Shown here one piece after another: positions 8,288 to 16,253 of a stretch of 64,000 bases of DNA (within the stretch, counting starts at the first letter, position 1; every line of letters starts with the position of its first letter). The position numbers were made by a program, and so were the translations under genes. Source of the stretch: Algoriphagus alkaliphilus (lineage in GTDB: Bacteria > Bacteroidota > Bacteroidia > Cytophagales > Cyclobacteriaceae); assembly GCF_900103735.1 (NCBI RefSeq), contig NZ_FMXE01000008.1, forward strand, positions 1 to 64,000. Direction: 5' to 3'. The notes beneath the pieces are model-generated. The model saw only the letters and a list, made by a program, of their open reading frames with translations. It had not been told where the DNA came from and did no database searches.

Positions 8288-9892
8288 TTACTTTTCTGAG
8301 TTACTCATTATCTCTTTTGCGACACCACCGGGCACGATAGTCATCATGCCTTGTTTGGTGCTGGACCATATCAGGTGAAATGGGCCTCGATACCGGTTTC
8401 TTTGAGTGGTGTAGTGGGCAGTCATGTATCTTTTGTCCCCGGGCATATTGTTGGAATTCAAGGCAATATTGGCAATGGTAGACATCAGTTTGCTTTTCTT
8501 TTGTGAGTCCTTCTGATACATCTCAATTTTCAGGTCCGAATAGTCAAATCTGAACAGGTTGGTGGACCGGTAGACATCCGCATGAATCTTTATATTCATC
8601 CTCACCAGATTCCCTGACACGATCTCCCCATTCATTATCGGTTTCAGGATTTCATTGATTTTAGTCAGCCGAAATGAGGTAAAGTCAACCACCATATCAA
8701 ATTCGTCCTTGTCGTAAGGGACACTGAGGTCTATGGTCAAATTTCCGCTTCCCTCAATTTTGGCAGTAAATTTCCCGTCAAAGTGCCTGTAGAGCGTTTG
8801 GAATTCCGGGATAGTGGTAATGTTGACAAAATTACCCTTGAGATTATCGATGTGAAACTGCCAAGTTTGGTTTTTGCCAGGCACGGATTCTCCGTAGACA
8901 ATCGCTCCATTTGAGACTTTCAGTGTGTCCAGTTTGAGGGGGAAATTGACTTTTTGCAACATTCCCTGGAAAAGTGATTTCACTTCGTTGGGAGGTCTCG
9001 GCAATTCCTTATTTCTGAAATCTTCCAGAAAAAGCCCCAACAACTCAAGTTTCTGCGCTTTGATATCCAAATTGGAGTACAGATTACTGTTGGCTTCAAT
9101 CCCTGACAGGATCAGGGAATCCAAGCTAAACTCGATCAGATCAACCTGAAAATCCATTTTGGAGGAAGCCTTTTGGATTCCTTCAGGATACTTGAGCGAA
9201 ATCAAATTCATCTGAAGCTGTTGGTTTTTGGTATCAAAGCCAATTTTTCCGGTTTTGAATTTTTGACCATTTCCCATGATATAGTCCAGGCTGTCAATCG
9301 AAATCAAAATCCGCTCATAATCGAATGGAATCGGATAATTCCACTTTAAGGAATCGGTGCTTAGCTCATTGGCTACAATATTCAGGTTATTCAAACTGCC
9401 AATCTGATCCTCCCCAAGCATCATCCGCGCACTTGCCTTTCCCAATTGGAAATTTCGGATCATTCCTCTGGACAAAATATCTCCAAAAAGACTTTGCAAA
9501 GCCGTGGCGGGTTTTGCCTCTTTGTTATTTTCCAGCGGAATGTGAATAATAAAATCCGGCTGGGAAAAGGATAAGTTTTGGACGATCAGGTCCCTTTGCA
9601 TGATAAGTTTGAGGACTTCCACTTGACTCAGTAAAACCTGCACTACTTTTCCCTCTACATAAACGCCCGCAAGTTCCCCAAAAGGAGTAATTTTCACCTC
9701 ATCAATTTGAATCACCTTTCCAAAAAAATCCACATCAATTCTGTCAAATTTAAAATCGTATTTTCGATCGGGATTGGAGTTAACCACGGATTCCAGATTT
9801 TCATTAATCCAGGATTTCCCCCAGTAAACTCCTATTCCAAAAAGAACAAGAAGTACGACTACGAATACTGCAAAAATCTTTAAAAACTTCAT
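8288..9892 (-). CDS. AsmA/DUF748-like envelope protein
   Basis: A 534-residue protein with an N-terminal membrane anchor (about residues 5-25) followed by a long periplasmic region rich in alternating beta-strand patterns. Typical segments are FDRIDVDFFGKVIQIDEVKI near 48-67 and repeated L-x-L-D-x-L stretches such as DLIEFSLDSLILSG. This architecture is that of AsmA/DUF748-like proteins, which span the periplasm and are linked to lipid transport to the outer membrane. I see no motif that fixes a specific family, so the assignment rests on architecture. It is a single gene, divergent from the EEP/DUF1080 operon. Confidence 0.6.
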   Translation of the reverse strand: MKFLKIFAVFVVVLLVLFGIGVYWGKSWINENLESVVNSNPDRKYDFKFDRIDVDFFGKVIQIDEVKITPFGELAGVYVEGKVVQVLLSQVEVLKLIMQRDLIVQNLSFSQPDFIIHIPLENNKEAKPATALQSLFGDILSRGMIRNFQLGKASARMMLGEDQIGSLNNLNIVANELSTDSLKWNYPIPFDYERILISIDSLDYIMGNGQKFKTGKIGFDTKNQQLQMNLISLKYPEGIQKASSKMDFQVDLIEFSLDSLILSGIEANSNLYSNLDIKAQKLELLGLFLEDFRNKELPRPPNEVKSLFQGMLQKVNFPLKLDTLKVSNGAIVYGESVPGKNQTWQFHIDNLKGNFVNITTIPEFQTLYRHFDGKFTAKIEGSGNLTIDLSVPYDKDEFDMVVDFTSFRLTKINEILKPIMNGEIVSGNLVRMNIKIHADVYRSTNLFRFDYSDLKIEMYQKDSQKKSKLMSTIANIALNSNNMPGDKRYMTAHYTTQRNRYRGPFHLIWSSTKQGMMTIVPGGVAKEIMSNSEK

Positions 9893-10103
9893 AGTTGGTA
9901 TATTTTGACAAAATCAGCGAAGCAAGTTGGCTATCAATCCTTTTCCTCTAAAAATTCAGGAAACTTAGCTTTGGAAGATTTTGACGGCTCTATCAGGAAT
10001 ATTAGTAAGATATAAGTTTAAGGATTGTTGAAAAGAATAAATAGCTTGGAAAAATTCTACCTCCCTTTATCAAATTTGGCTACTAGAGTAAATTACATTT
10101 TAA

Positions 10104-10111
10104 TACATTTG
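10104..10111 (+). promoter_or_regulatory. TAnnTTTG -7 box immediately before a start codon
   Basis: TACATTTG matches the Bacteroidetes -7 consensus TAnnTTTG. It ends three bases before the ATG at 10115, so transcription would begin at or next to the start codon, giving a leaderless message. No clear TTTG -33 box sits at the expected distance. Confidence 0.3.
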
Positions 10112-10114
10112 AGA

Positions 10115-10912
10115 ATGAAGCAATTTTTCTTCGCTTGGATTGCAAGTTTTATGCTAGCGTCCCCCCTTTCGGCCCAGGAAATTAAAATTTTAACCTACAA
10201 TATTCTTCACGGAGAACGTGCTGATAAACCTACTACTCCAAATCTACCTGATTTGGCGAACCTCCTGATTCAAATTCAGCCTGAAGTAATCGCTCTTCAG
10301 GAGGTCGACAGCATGACCCTGAGATCCGCAAAAATCTATGGGGAACGCATGGATTTTATGAAAAACCTCTCCAGGGAAACCGGATACAAGGGCTATTTCG
10401 GCCGAGCCATGGAATATGACAGTGGGGCTTATGGAGAAGGTGTTTTGGTAAAAAAAGGATCAAACTACCATACGGTCAATCTGCCAAATCCGGCAGGAGG
10501 AGAACCTCGGGCTATAGCTTGGGTAAAAGCGGAACTTAAAACCCTGGAAGAATTTTATTTTGGATCCACTCACCTCTGCCATGAATTTGAAGTCAACAGG
10601 ATAGCTCAATTGGACTCTATTCTTTCTTATGCGGATTCGCTGGATAAGCCTGTGATATGGGTCGGTGATCTTAATTTCACGTCCGATTCACCGGAATACA
10701 GCCGGATTCCAGCCCATTGGAAAGAGGCAGGTGCAGAAGCGGGAGACCTGCAAAACACCTACGGAACACATGATTCAGGGGCAAGAATAGACTACATCTG
10801 GTACGACTCCAGAAAATTTGAACTGGTGGAATACAAAGTATTGACTCACATCACTTTTTCTGATCATTATCCTGTGTGGGCCGTGCTTCGGATGAAAAAA
10901 CAAAAAGAATGA
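10115..10912 (+). CDS. secreted endonuclease/exonuclease/phosphatase-family hydrolase
   Basis: About 265 residues from ATG 10115. An upstream in-frame TTG at 10025 would bury the signal peptide, so the ATG is preferred. The signal peptide ends near LSAQ (about residue 19). The EEP fold is clear: TYNILHGE, the metal-binding Glu in ALQEVDS, STHLCHE, the GDLNFTSDS Asp/Asn motif and terminal SDHYPVWA. The likely substrate is a phosphodiester or phosphomonoester in the periplasm. Its stop overlaps the ATG of the DUF1080 gene (ATGA), indicating translational coupling and a shared catabolic or scavenging role. Confidence 0.88.
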   Translation: MKQFFFAWIASFMLASPLSAQEIKILTYNILHGERADKPTTPNLPDLANLLIQIQPEVIALQEVDSMTLRSAKIYGERMDFMKNLSRETGYKGYFGRAMEYDSGAYGEGVLVKKGSNYHTVNLPNPAGGEPRAIAWVKAELKTLEEFYFGSTHLCHEFEVNRIAQLDSILSYADSLDKPVIWVGDLNFTSDSPEYSRIPAHWKEAGAEAGDLQNTYGTHDSGARIDYIWYDSRKFELVEYKVLTHITFSDHYPVWAVLRMKKQKE

Positions 10913-11754
10913 AACTAATCACACTTTACCGTTTTATCGCATTGGGAGGGGTAATCTTCCTTTGGAACTTCACGATGCCCGAAAAGAAAAGTAAATGGCA
11001 GGAGCTATTTAACGGTAAAGACATCAACAACTGGGTGGTGAAAATCCGAACCCATGAGGTAGGAGAAAATTTCGCAAACACCTTTCGGGTGGAAGACGGA
11101 ATGATGCAGGTCCGCTACGATGGTTACAGTCAATTTGACCGGCAATACGGCCATATTTTTTATAATAAACCCTTTTCGTACTATTTACTTCAAGTCGAAT
11201 ACCGGTTTGTGGGTGAGCAATGTCCCGGAGGCGAAGGATGGGCCCTGAGAAACAGCGGCGCGATGCTACACTCTCAAGACCCAAAGACCATGCTCAAGGA
11301 TCAGGACTTCCCGATCTCGATCGAAGCGCAGTTTCTCGGAGGAAACGGAAAAGATCCCCGTACGACCTGCAACCTGTGTACGCCCGGCACCAATGTGGTT
11401 TTGGCAGACACGCTTTTCACTCCGCATTGCATCAATTCCAGGTCCAAAACCTATCATGGTGACCAATGGGTTCAGGCAAATTTCATCGTCATGGGAGATG
11501 AGGAGGTTCACCATTTGGTCGGAACGGATACGGTTTTCAGCTATTTCAAACCTCAAATCGGCGGTGGAAATGTGAGTCCTGTAGACCCGGCTGTCAAGAT
11601 TGACGGAAAACTATTGAAAGAAGGCTACATTTCCCTTCAAAGTGAAAGCCATCCGATTGATTTCAGAAGAGTGGCAGTGATCGACCTGACCAAGATCAAA
11701 GACAATCCCAAAAAACTCAGAAAAGCGGTAAATCAAGCCTTAGGCAAGAATTAG
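10909..11754 (+). CDS. DUF1080 (3-keto-disaccharide hydrolase-like) protein
   Basis: About 281 residues from ATG 10909, which overlaps the preceding stop by four bases. The N-terminal hydrophobic segment (about residues 5-22) suggests export. The DUF1080 concanavalin-like domain follows: WQELFNGKDINNW at the start, GHIFYNKPFSYYLL, then ISIEAQFLGG with a CNLCTPG cysteine pair, and finally GYISLQSESHPIDFRRV. Family members act on 3-keto-glycosides or other polysaccharide-derived substrates. The same catabolic logic links it to the Gfo/Idh-type GH109 gene downstream. Substrate unknown. Confidence 0.88.
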   Translation: MKLITLYRFIALGGVIFLWNFTMPEKKSKWQELFNGKDINNWVVKIRTHEVGENFANTFRVEDGMMQVRYDGYSQFDRQYGHIFYNKPFSYYLLQVEYRFVGEQCPGGEGWALRNSGAMLHSQDPKTMLKDQDFPISIEAQFLGGNGKDPRTTCNLCTPGTNVVLADTLFTPHCINSRSKTYHGDQWVQANFIVMGDEEVHHLVGTDTVFSYFKPQIGGGNVSPVDPAVKIDGKLLKEGYISLQSESHPIDFRRVAVIDLTKIKDNPKKLRKAVNQALGKN

Positions 11755-11910
11755 AAAAACTGATTATCCGCTATTCTGCCATTAAAAATTTCTTCTTGGG
11801 TCGGGTAAAGGGAAAACCGGAGACCGAAAAGAGCCTGAAAATTAGAATTTAGGCCAAAGTCACGTCCTGATTTTACTTGACACAATAGTTACAACTTAAC
11901 CGAAATTGTT

Positions 11911-12021
11911 CAACCCTTTCAGGGTTGTCGTCCCTGATTAAACATATTAAATTCCCCGCGTTTTACACGGGGTTCCGCCACGGCGGACAAGTTATTCAAA
12001 GTTTAACCCTTTCAGGATTGT
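11911..12021. repeat. REP-like hairpin cluster
   Basis: Within the 343-bp gap 11755-12097. CAACCCTTTCAGGGTTG at 11911-11927 is a 7-bp perfect hairpin. CCCCG (11954-11958) pairs with CGGGG (11968-11972). CCGCC-AC-GGCGG is at 11975-11986, and a second, diverged AACCCTTTCAGGATTG copy is at 12004-12019. Direct plus inverted copies of a short hairpin unit fit a REP/BIME-type intergenic repeat. It may also act as the 3' end of the DUF1080 transcript. Confidence 0.6.
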
Positions 12022-12042
12022 TAATTTACCCAGGAAACCACA

Positions 12043-12092
12043 ATCTTCTGTCTTCTTCTACGGTCTACGGTCTTCCATCTCCGGTCTCCCTA
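12043..12092. repeat. degenerate CGGTCT/tcttc array
   Basis: A short pyrimidine-rich array containing CGGTCTACGGTCTTCC and CCGGTCTCC. Related sequence occurs at 51797-51822 and, on the opposite strand, near 26-60. It lies directly downstream of the GH109 gene on the minus strand. No function can be assigned. Confidence 0.45.
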
Positions 12093-12097
12093 CTCCA

Positions 12098-13504
12098 CTA
12101 CACCCGAACCTTCGTAGTCCCACCACCTTTCAGTGTTATGGGCACGGGAGGATTTGTTTTCCAGTTACCACCCGTAAAGTCAGGGACATCAATAGAATTG
12201 GATCGGTTGGCGACGGACCATTCACTCAGTGGCGTGATGCAGCTCCAAAGTGCCGCGTCATAAACATCCTGATCGAGCGGAAGTCCATTTCTCAGGCAAT
12301 CGATCAGCCTCCAGTCCATCATGAAGTCCATTCCTCCATGACCTCCGATTTGCTTGGCAAGTTCACCGACTTTTTGGACGATTTCAGGAGTGTATTTGGC
12401 TTGCAATTCTTTCATTTCATCCTCCTTCATCCAGCTATGCCCTTTGGAAACCTTCTGATCGGGGTACTTTTGCGCATAGCCTTCGGTGCCGCTGACTACA
12501 TGAAGTCGGGAATAGGGTCGGGGTGAGGTCACGTCATGTTGGATCATGATGGTCTTTCCTTTTTTTGTTTTCACCACCGTAGTATTCATGTTTCCACGGT
12601 AGTTTTTGGCCGCATAAGAATTCCAAAAAGAGTCCTCCATTGCAAGTTCCTGTGCTTTGGCTTTCATCTGAAAGTCATTGGAAGAAACTGAGGTAAGGAA
12701 ATCCATCTGATCTCCCCTGTTCACATTAAGAATCTGGCAAATGGGTCCGAGTCCATGGGTTGGATAAAGGTTTCCGTTTCGGAAATTCTCTTCCAGTCTC
12801 CACATGCCCTGATATCCTTTGTCTTTGTCAAAATTCAGCCAAAGCAAATCGTGAATATAAGCCCCCTCCACATGCAATACCTCTCCAAAAAACCCTTCAC
12901 GAGCCATCCTCAAAGTCATCATTTCAAAAAAGTCATAGCAGCAATTTTCCAGCTGCATGCAATGTTTTTTGGTTCGCTCAGAAGTTTCTACCAGTTGCCA
13001 ACATTCGTCGAGTGTGCGGGCAGCAGGCACTTCTACTGCAGCATGTTTGCCCGCTTCCATGGCGAAGACAGCCATCGGCACGTGCCATTCCCATGGGGTT
13101 GCGATATAGATCAAATCCAAATCCTTTCGCTCACACATTTTTTTCCATGCATAGGCACTTCCTGAGTAGAGCTCAGGACTGTGGGGAGTTCCGGCAAGAG
13201 ATCTTTTAACCTTTTCGGCACGCTCGGGAAGTAAATCACAAAGGGTTTTGATCTCCACTCCTTCGATTTTGCTGAGTCGGTCGACTGCACCGGGACCCCG
13301 CTGACCCAAGCCGATAATGCCTACCCTGACAGTTTCAATTTTTGGGGCAGCAAAACCACACATATTGAAGGTTTGCATTCGGGACGCGCCGTATTTTGCC
13401 TCGAGGGGTAAGGTATGTAGCTCTTCTGCAAGTGCACTTCCAGCGCCGAAGAGGCCCAAACCTGCCAATCCGGTGGATTTCAAAAATTCTCTTCTTTTAT
13501 TCAT
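12098..13504 (-). CDS. Tat-exported Gfo/Idh/MocA oxidoreductase, GH109-type glycosidase
   Basis: 468 residues. The N-terminus KRREFLKSTG is a twin-arginine signal. A Rossmann fold (VGIIGLGQRGPGAV) and the Gfo/Idh signature EAGKHAAVEVPAA follow. The strings ENCCYDFFEMM, VEGAYIHDL and YPTHGLGPICQ are characteristic of GH109 (alpha-N-acetylgalactosaminidase-type) proteins, which use tightly bound NAD+ in a redox-assisted glycosidic cleavage. Export by Tat agrees with cofactor loading before secretion. The gene is on the strand opposite the DUF1080 operon. The region just upstream of its ATG is occupied by the tandem 94-bp repeat. Confidence 0.88.
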   Translation of the reverse strand: MNKRREFLKSTGLAGLGLFGAGSALAEELHTLPLEAKYGASRMQTFNMCGFAAPKIETVRVGIIGLGQRGPGAVDRLSKIEGVEIKTLCDLLPERAEKVKRSLAGTPHSPELYSGSAYAWKKMCERKDLDLIYIATPWEWHVPMAVFAMEAGKHAAVEVPAARTLDECWQLVETSERTKKHCMQLENCCYDFFEMMTLRMAREGFFGEVLHVEGAYIHDLLWLNFDKDKGYQGMWRLEENFRNGNLYPTHGLGPICQILNVNRGDQMDFLTSVSSNDFQMKAKAQELAMEDSFWNSYAAKNYRGNMNTTVVKTKKGKTIMIQHDVTSPRPYSRLHVVSGTEGYAQKYPDQKVSKGHSWMKEDEMKELQAKYTPEIVQKVGELAKQIGGHGGMDFMMDWRLIDCLRNGLPLDQDVYDAALWSCITPLSEWSVANRSNSIDVPDFTGGNWKTNPPVPITLKGGGTTKVRV

Positions 13505-13506
13505 GT

Positions 13507-13760
13507 GTTTATAATTTGTTTTTTAGCTGTCACATGGAATGCCCTTTATAATCATTCCCCTGTGTGATCCCGTACCTACGGGATCATGGGCATTTCATCT
13601 GTTTATAATTTGTTTTTTAGCTGTCACATGGAATGCCCTTTATAATCATTCCCCTGTGTGATCCCGTACCTACGGGATCATGGGCATTTCATCTGTTTAT
13701 AATTTGTTTTTCAGTAACCACATCTGTCTGCCCAAACCTGCCCAGGCTGGAGCCGCGATT
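13507..13760. repeat. tandem 94-bp repeat, two exact copies plus a partial third
   Basis: The unit beginning GTTTATAATTTGTTTTTT spans 13507-13600 and repeats at 13601-13694. A third, diverging copy starts at 13695. Each unit holds a 9-bp hairpin GATCCCGTA-CC-TACGGGATC. The array starts three bases upstream of the GH109 start codon. On the coding strand its edge forms the A-rich leader AAAACAAATTATAAAC. Related copies occur upstream of five other minus-strand genes in this window. The remainder of the gap to 13916 shows nothing further. Confidence 0.85.
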
Positions 13761-13916
13761 TTATGTGATAGATTTTTTCGCCATTTCCATAGGCTATTTA
13801 ACAAAAAAATCAAAGAAGTCCGTACCGTAGATCAGAAAGCAGAAAAAAAACCGAAAGCAATCGCCTCCGGTCTTTCCCATAATTTGAAAGCACTATCAAT
13901 TATCTTCACTCAACTT

Positions 13917-14114
13917 TTAAGCTGATTTGATTTTACAGGTATTCATTCCCAGCAGGGTATAAAGGGGACAGAAGCCTACCAAGCTCGTCAGTACAAACAC
14001 TGCTGCAACCACAAGTCCTACTACTCCCCAGGTTCCGGTCACTGTACCTGTGAAATAAAGTGCTACTAAGACAAGTGGCACGATTATCCGAATGGCCATA
14101 TCAACTCCTCCCAT
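13917..14114 (-). CDS. small DUF2892 inner-membrane protein
   Basis: 65 residues with two hydrophobic segments and the closing motif FCPLYTLLGMNTC, diagnostic of the DUF2892 (YgaP-type membrane) family. Relatives often sit with rhodanese or sulfur-metabolism genes; none is adjacent here. The start is uncertain. ATG 14114 is used, but an SD-like GGAGG precedes a second ATG at 14099. An upstream ATG followed by A7 would extend the protein with the usual MKKN start if the run were A8, so a one-base loss in this homopolymer may have shifted the original start. Confidence 0.8.
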   Translation of the reverse strand: MGGVDMAIRIIVPLVLVALYFTGTVTGTWGVVGLVVAAVFVLTSLVGFCPLYTLLGMNTCKIKSA

Positions 14115-14234
14115 ATTTTTTTCATGAGTTCATCTGTTTAAGCAGAAACCTTTTTGCGAAATTGTATACTAAAACTAACCCAAGTTCTCAACCCTTAAAA
14201 TGACAAAAGTCACAGAAGGAGGTGATTTTACGGT

Positions 14235-14284
14235 GTTTATAATTTGTCTTTGGGTGGTCACACCTGCAGGCAGGCTCAATTTCA
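14235..14284. repeat. short copy of the dispersed leader repeat
   Basis: It begins GTTTATAATTTGTCTTT and ends CAGGCAGGCTCAATTTCA, the two edges seen in the other copies, with most of the middle missing. Its last three bases, TCA, form the stop codon of the GH113-like gene on the minus strand. Confidence 0.6.
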
Positions 14285-15319
14285 GTCAGCTGAAAAATAT
14301 GCCCTCATGACCTCTTCCGCCATTTTTCCCTGTGGAGTAAAATCCGGCTCCCGATTGTGTCGCTCAGGATACCACTTCCAAAAAAATACCCCTGCCATCC
14401 AGGATTTCTTCCAGGCAGTCTCAAAAAATGCTTCGTAGCAACGTGCCTGAACTTCTTCCGAAAACTGGATTTCCTTCCGCTCATTGGGCCAAACCCAGGG
14501 CTCAACAGCTGCATCGACGGTATTGCAATAGCCTATTTCAGTGAATAAGACAGGTTTTTTATACTTTCTGACCACCTTTTCGATTTTTGGTAAATGGCTT
14601 TCCCAAGACTTTTTCAACTCATCCAAATTAGGATTGTGATCTTTAGCCAAAGGAAAATAAGCCTGAATTCCTATGTAATCCAGTGCATCCCAGAACTTCA
14701 CTTTTTCAAATTCAGTAAAATTGGCAGCATAGGTGATTTTGCCTGAGTAAACTTTTCTCACTTCAGCGATGATCGCTCTCCACTCCTTTTCCCGCTGAGA
14801 GGTCTTTTCCAACTCGGTTCCCACACAGAGCATCGGCATGTTCAGTTTCTCTGCCAAGCGTGCATAATCCAGGATGAATGCCTGATAATTGGCAAACCAA
14901 ATCTTCCAATCGGCCTCGTTGCCCATTTCGATTTCACCAACCCACCCTTCCCTGACCCACAGGTGAGGTTTCAGCATATTCATGATTCCCTTTGTGGCCG
15001 AAGAGTCAAAAGTGGTCTGAATCCCAACCGGAGTCTCTCCCCACCATCTCCGTTCATTGCTCATATCCCAGCGAATTTCCGGTGTGTTCTTTTGGCTTTG
15101 CCAGCCAAAAGGTGTCTGAGAGATGGCATTTGCGCCTGTATTCACCAAGGCCTGAATTTCTCCACCCTGAAGGGGCTGACGACTCCCCACCCAACAGACG
15201 CCTTTCCACTTCTCCCCGGTAGAAATCAGGGTTTCGACAGGGATAAAAAACCAAATTGAAAAACTCAATATGATCAAACCCACCGAACTGAAAAGGTACT
15301 TGCGGAACCAGAGCTTCAT
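14282..15319 (-). CDS. GH113-like glycoside hydrolase (TIM barrel)
   Basis: 345 residues with an N-terminal membrane anchor or signal (about residues 8-28). The barrel contains KGVCWVG at the first strand, LCVGTELEKTS near residue 168 (probable acid/base Glu) and VLFTEIGYCN near 255 (probable nucleophile Glu), followed by the terminal strand GVFFWKW. This pattern fits GH113, which includes beta-mannanases. Because a GT-C mannosyltransferase and polyprenyl-phosphate-sugar synthase-like gene lie upstream in the same orientation, it may trim a mannose-containing glycan; that is inference. It is 22 bp downstream of a DUF6503-like lipoprotein gene. Confidence 0.82.
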   Translation of the reverse strand: MKLWFRKYLFSSVGLIILSFSIWFFIPVETLISTGEKWKGVCWVGSRQPLQGGEIQALVNTGANAISQTPFGWQSQKNTPEIRWDMSNERRWWGETPVGIQTTFDSSATKGIMNMLKPHLWVREGWVGEIEMGNEADWKIWFANYQAFILDYARLAEKLNMPMLCVGTELEKTSQREKEWRAIIAEVRKVYSGKITYAANFTEFEKVKFWDALDYIGIQAYFPLAKDHNPNLDELKKSWESHLPKIEKVVRKYKKPVLFTEIGYCNTVDAAVEPWVWPNERKEIQFSEEVQARCYEAFFETAWKKSWMAGVFFWKWYPERHNREPDFTPQGKMAEEVMRAYFSAD

Positions 15320-15341
15320 AAGGGTTTCAGTTGTGCTAGAA

Positions 15342-16094
15342 TTATTTTGATAGCGGTTTTAATACAATGTTCTCCAAGATGATCTCCGAGAGTAATTCCA
15401 AGTTACCAGAAAGGTAGAGTTCTTGCATCTTTTCCACCGGAGTATTTTTGTCCTCAGGCTTGAGATTCAGGTAGTTTTGAAATCGGATCCCTCCTACTTC
15501 CATCACTTCACTAACCTCCCGCATACGGACTCCACCACCATCGGTATGATAGCTGTAAGCCATGAAATCAAGGGAATAATCTGCTACACCTATCCAATAC
15601 AAAAACTCATCTTCGTAGTGCTCCCCGCCGCCCTCGGGCACAAAAGTGACTTTGATCAAATGATATTTTTTTTCATTGATTTCAGTTTCGCCCAGGTAGG
15701 TTTTCACTGCCGCCGCATCGTTAAGACCATATGGAAGGTATGCGAAATAGGCTACCGAGTTGATGGATCGTGAATAAGCGCCAATACGCTCCTCGGTAAG
15801 CGTATCAATCGGAGTACCGTCCAAGGTTCTTACAAAACCGGAATTATTGAGTACATCTCTGATGATTCCTGTTGAGTCGGCAAATTCCCGGATGTACTCA
15901 AAAGCAGTGGGAGTTTTGTAAATGGTATAGTGGATATTTCTAAAATCAAAATCAATGATGGAGCTTTCATAGAGTTCTCCTCCATACACCTCGATTGCAG
16001 CATCAACGATTTTTTCAGCCTCTGTTCGCTGATTGCAGGAAAAGCCCAGAACACCGACGGCTAAAACAACTATTATGTAAATAATTTTTTTCAT
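15342..16094 (-). CDS. DUF6503-like lipoprotein A
   Basis: 250 residues. A lipoprotein signal with lipobox VLGFSC places the mature N-terminus at about Cys20. The body has AEKIVDAAIEVYGG, the family-like opening helix, then a long antiparallel beta pattern (FDFRNIHYTIYKT, YHLIKVTFVPEGGG, MREVSEVMEVGGIRF) resembling LolA/LolB-type half barrels. Its neighbour at 16254-16982 shares the opening and general layout, so the two are probably paralogues. A lipid or lipoprotein carrier role is possible but unproven. It is followed closely by the GH113-like gene. Confidence 0.7.
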   Translation of the reverse strand: MKKIIYIIVVLAVGVLGFSCNQRTEAEKIVDAAIEVYGGELYESSIIDFDFRNIHYTIYKTPTAFEYIREFADSTGIIRDVLNNSGFVRTLDGTPIDTLTEERIGAYSRSINSVAYFAYLPYGLNDAAAVKTYLGETEINEKKYHLIKVTFVPEGGGEHYEDEFLYWIGVADYSLDFMAYSYHTDGGGVRMREVSEVMEVGGIRFQNYLNLKPEDKNTPVEKMQELYLSGNLELLSEIILENIVLKPLSK

Positions 16095-16253
16095 GAATTT
16101 TTAAATAACTGGAAATACTATGGAAACAAACTCCACTGCGGGGAGTGAAATAAAATTGAAATATTTCGTATTCGATATTTCATTGAGCAACTCGAAATCT
16201 ATTTCAATTGTATTTTTAATCTGGTATGTGAACTAGCATTGTTCTTTTAGAAT

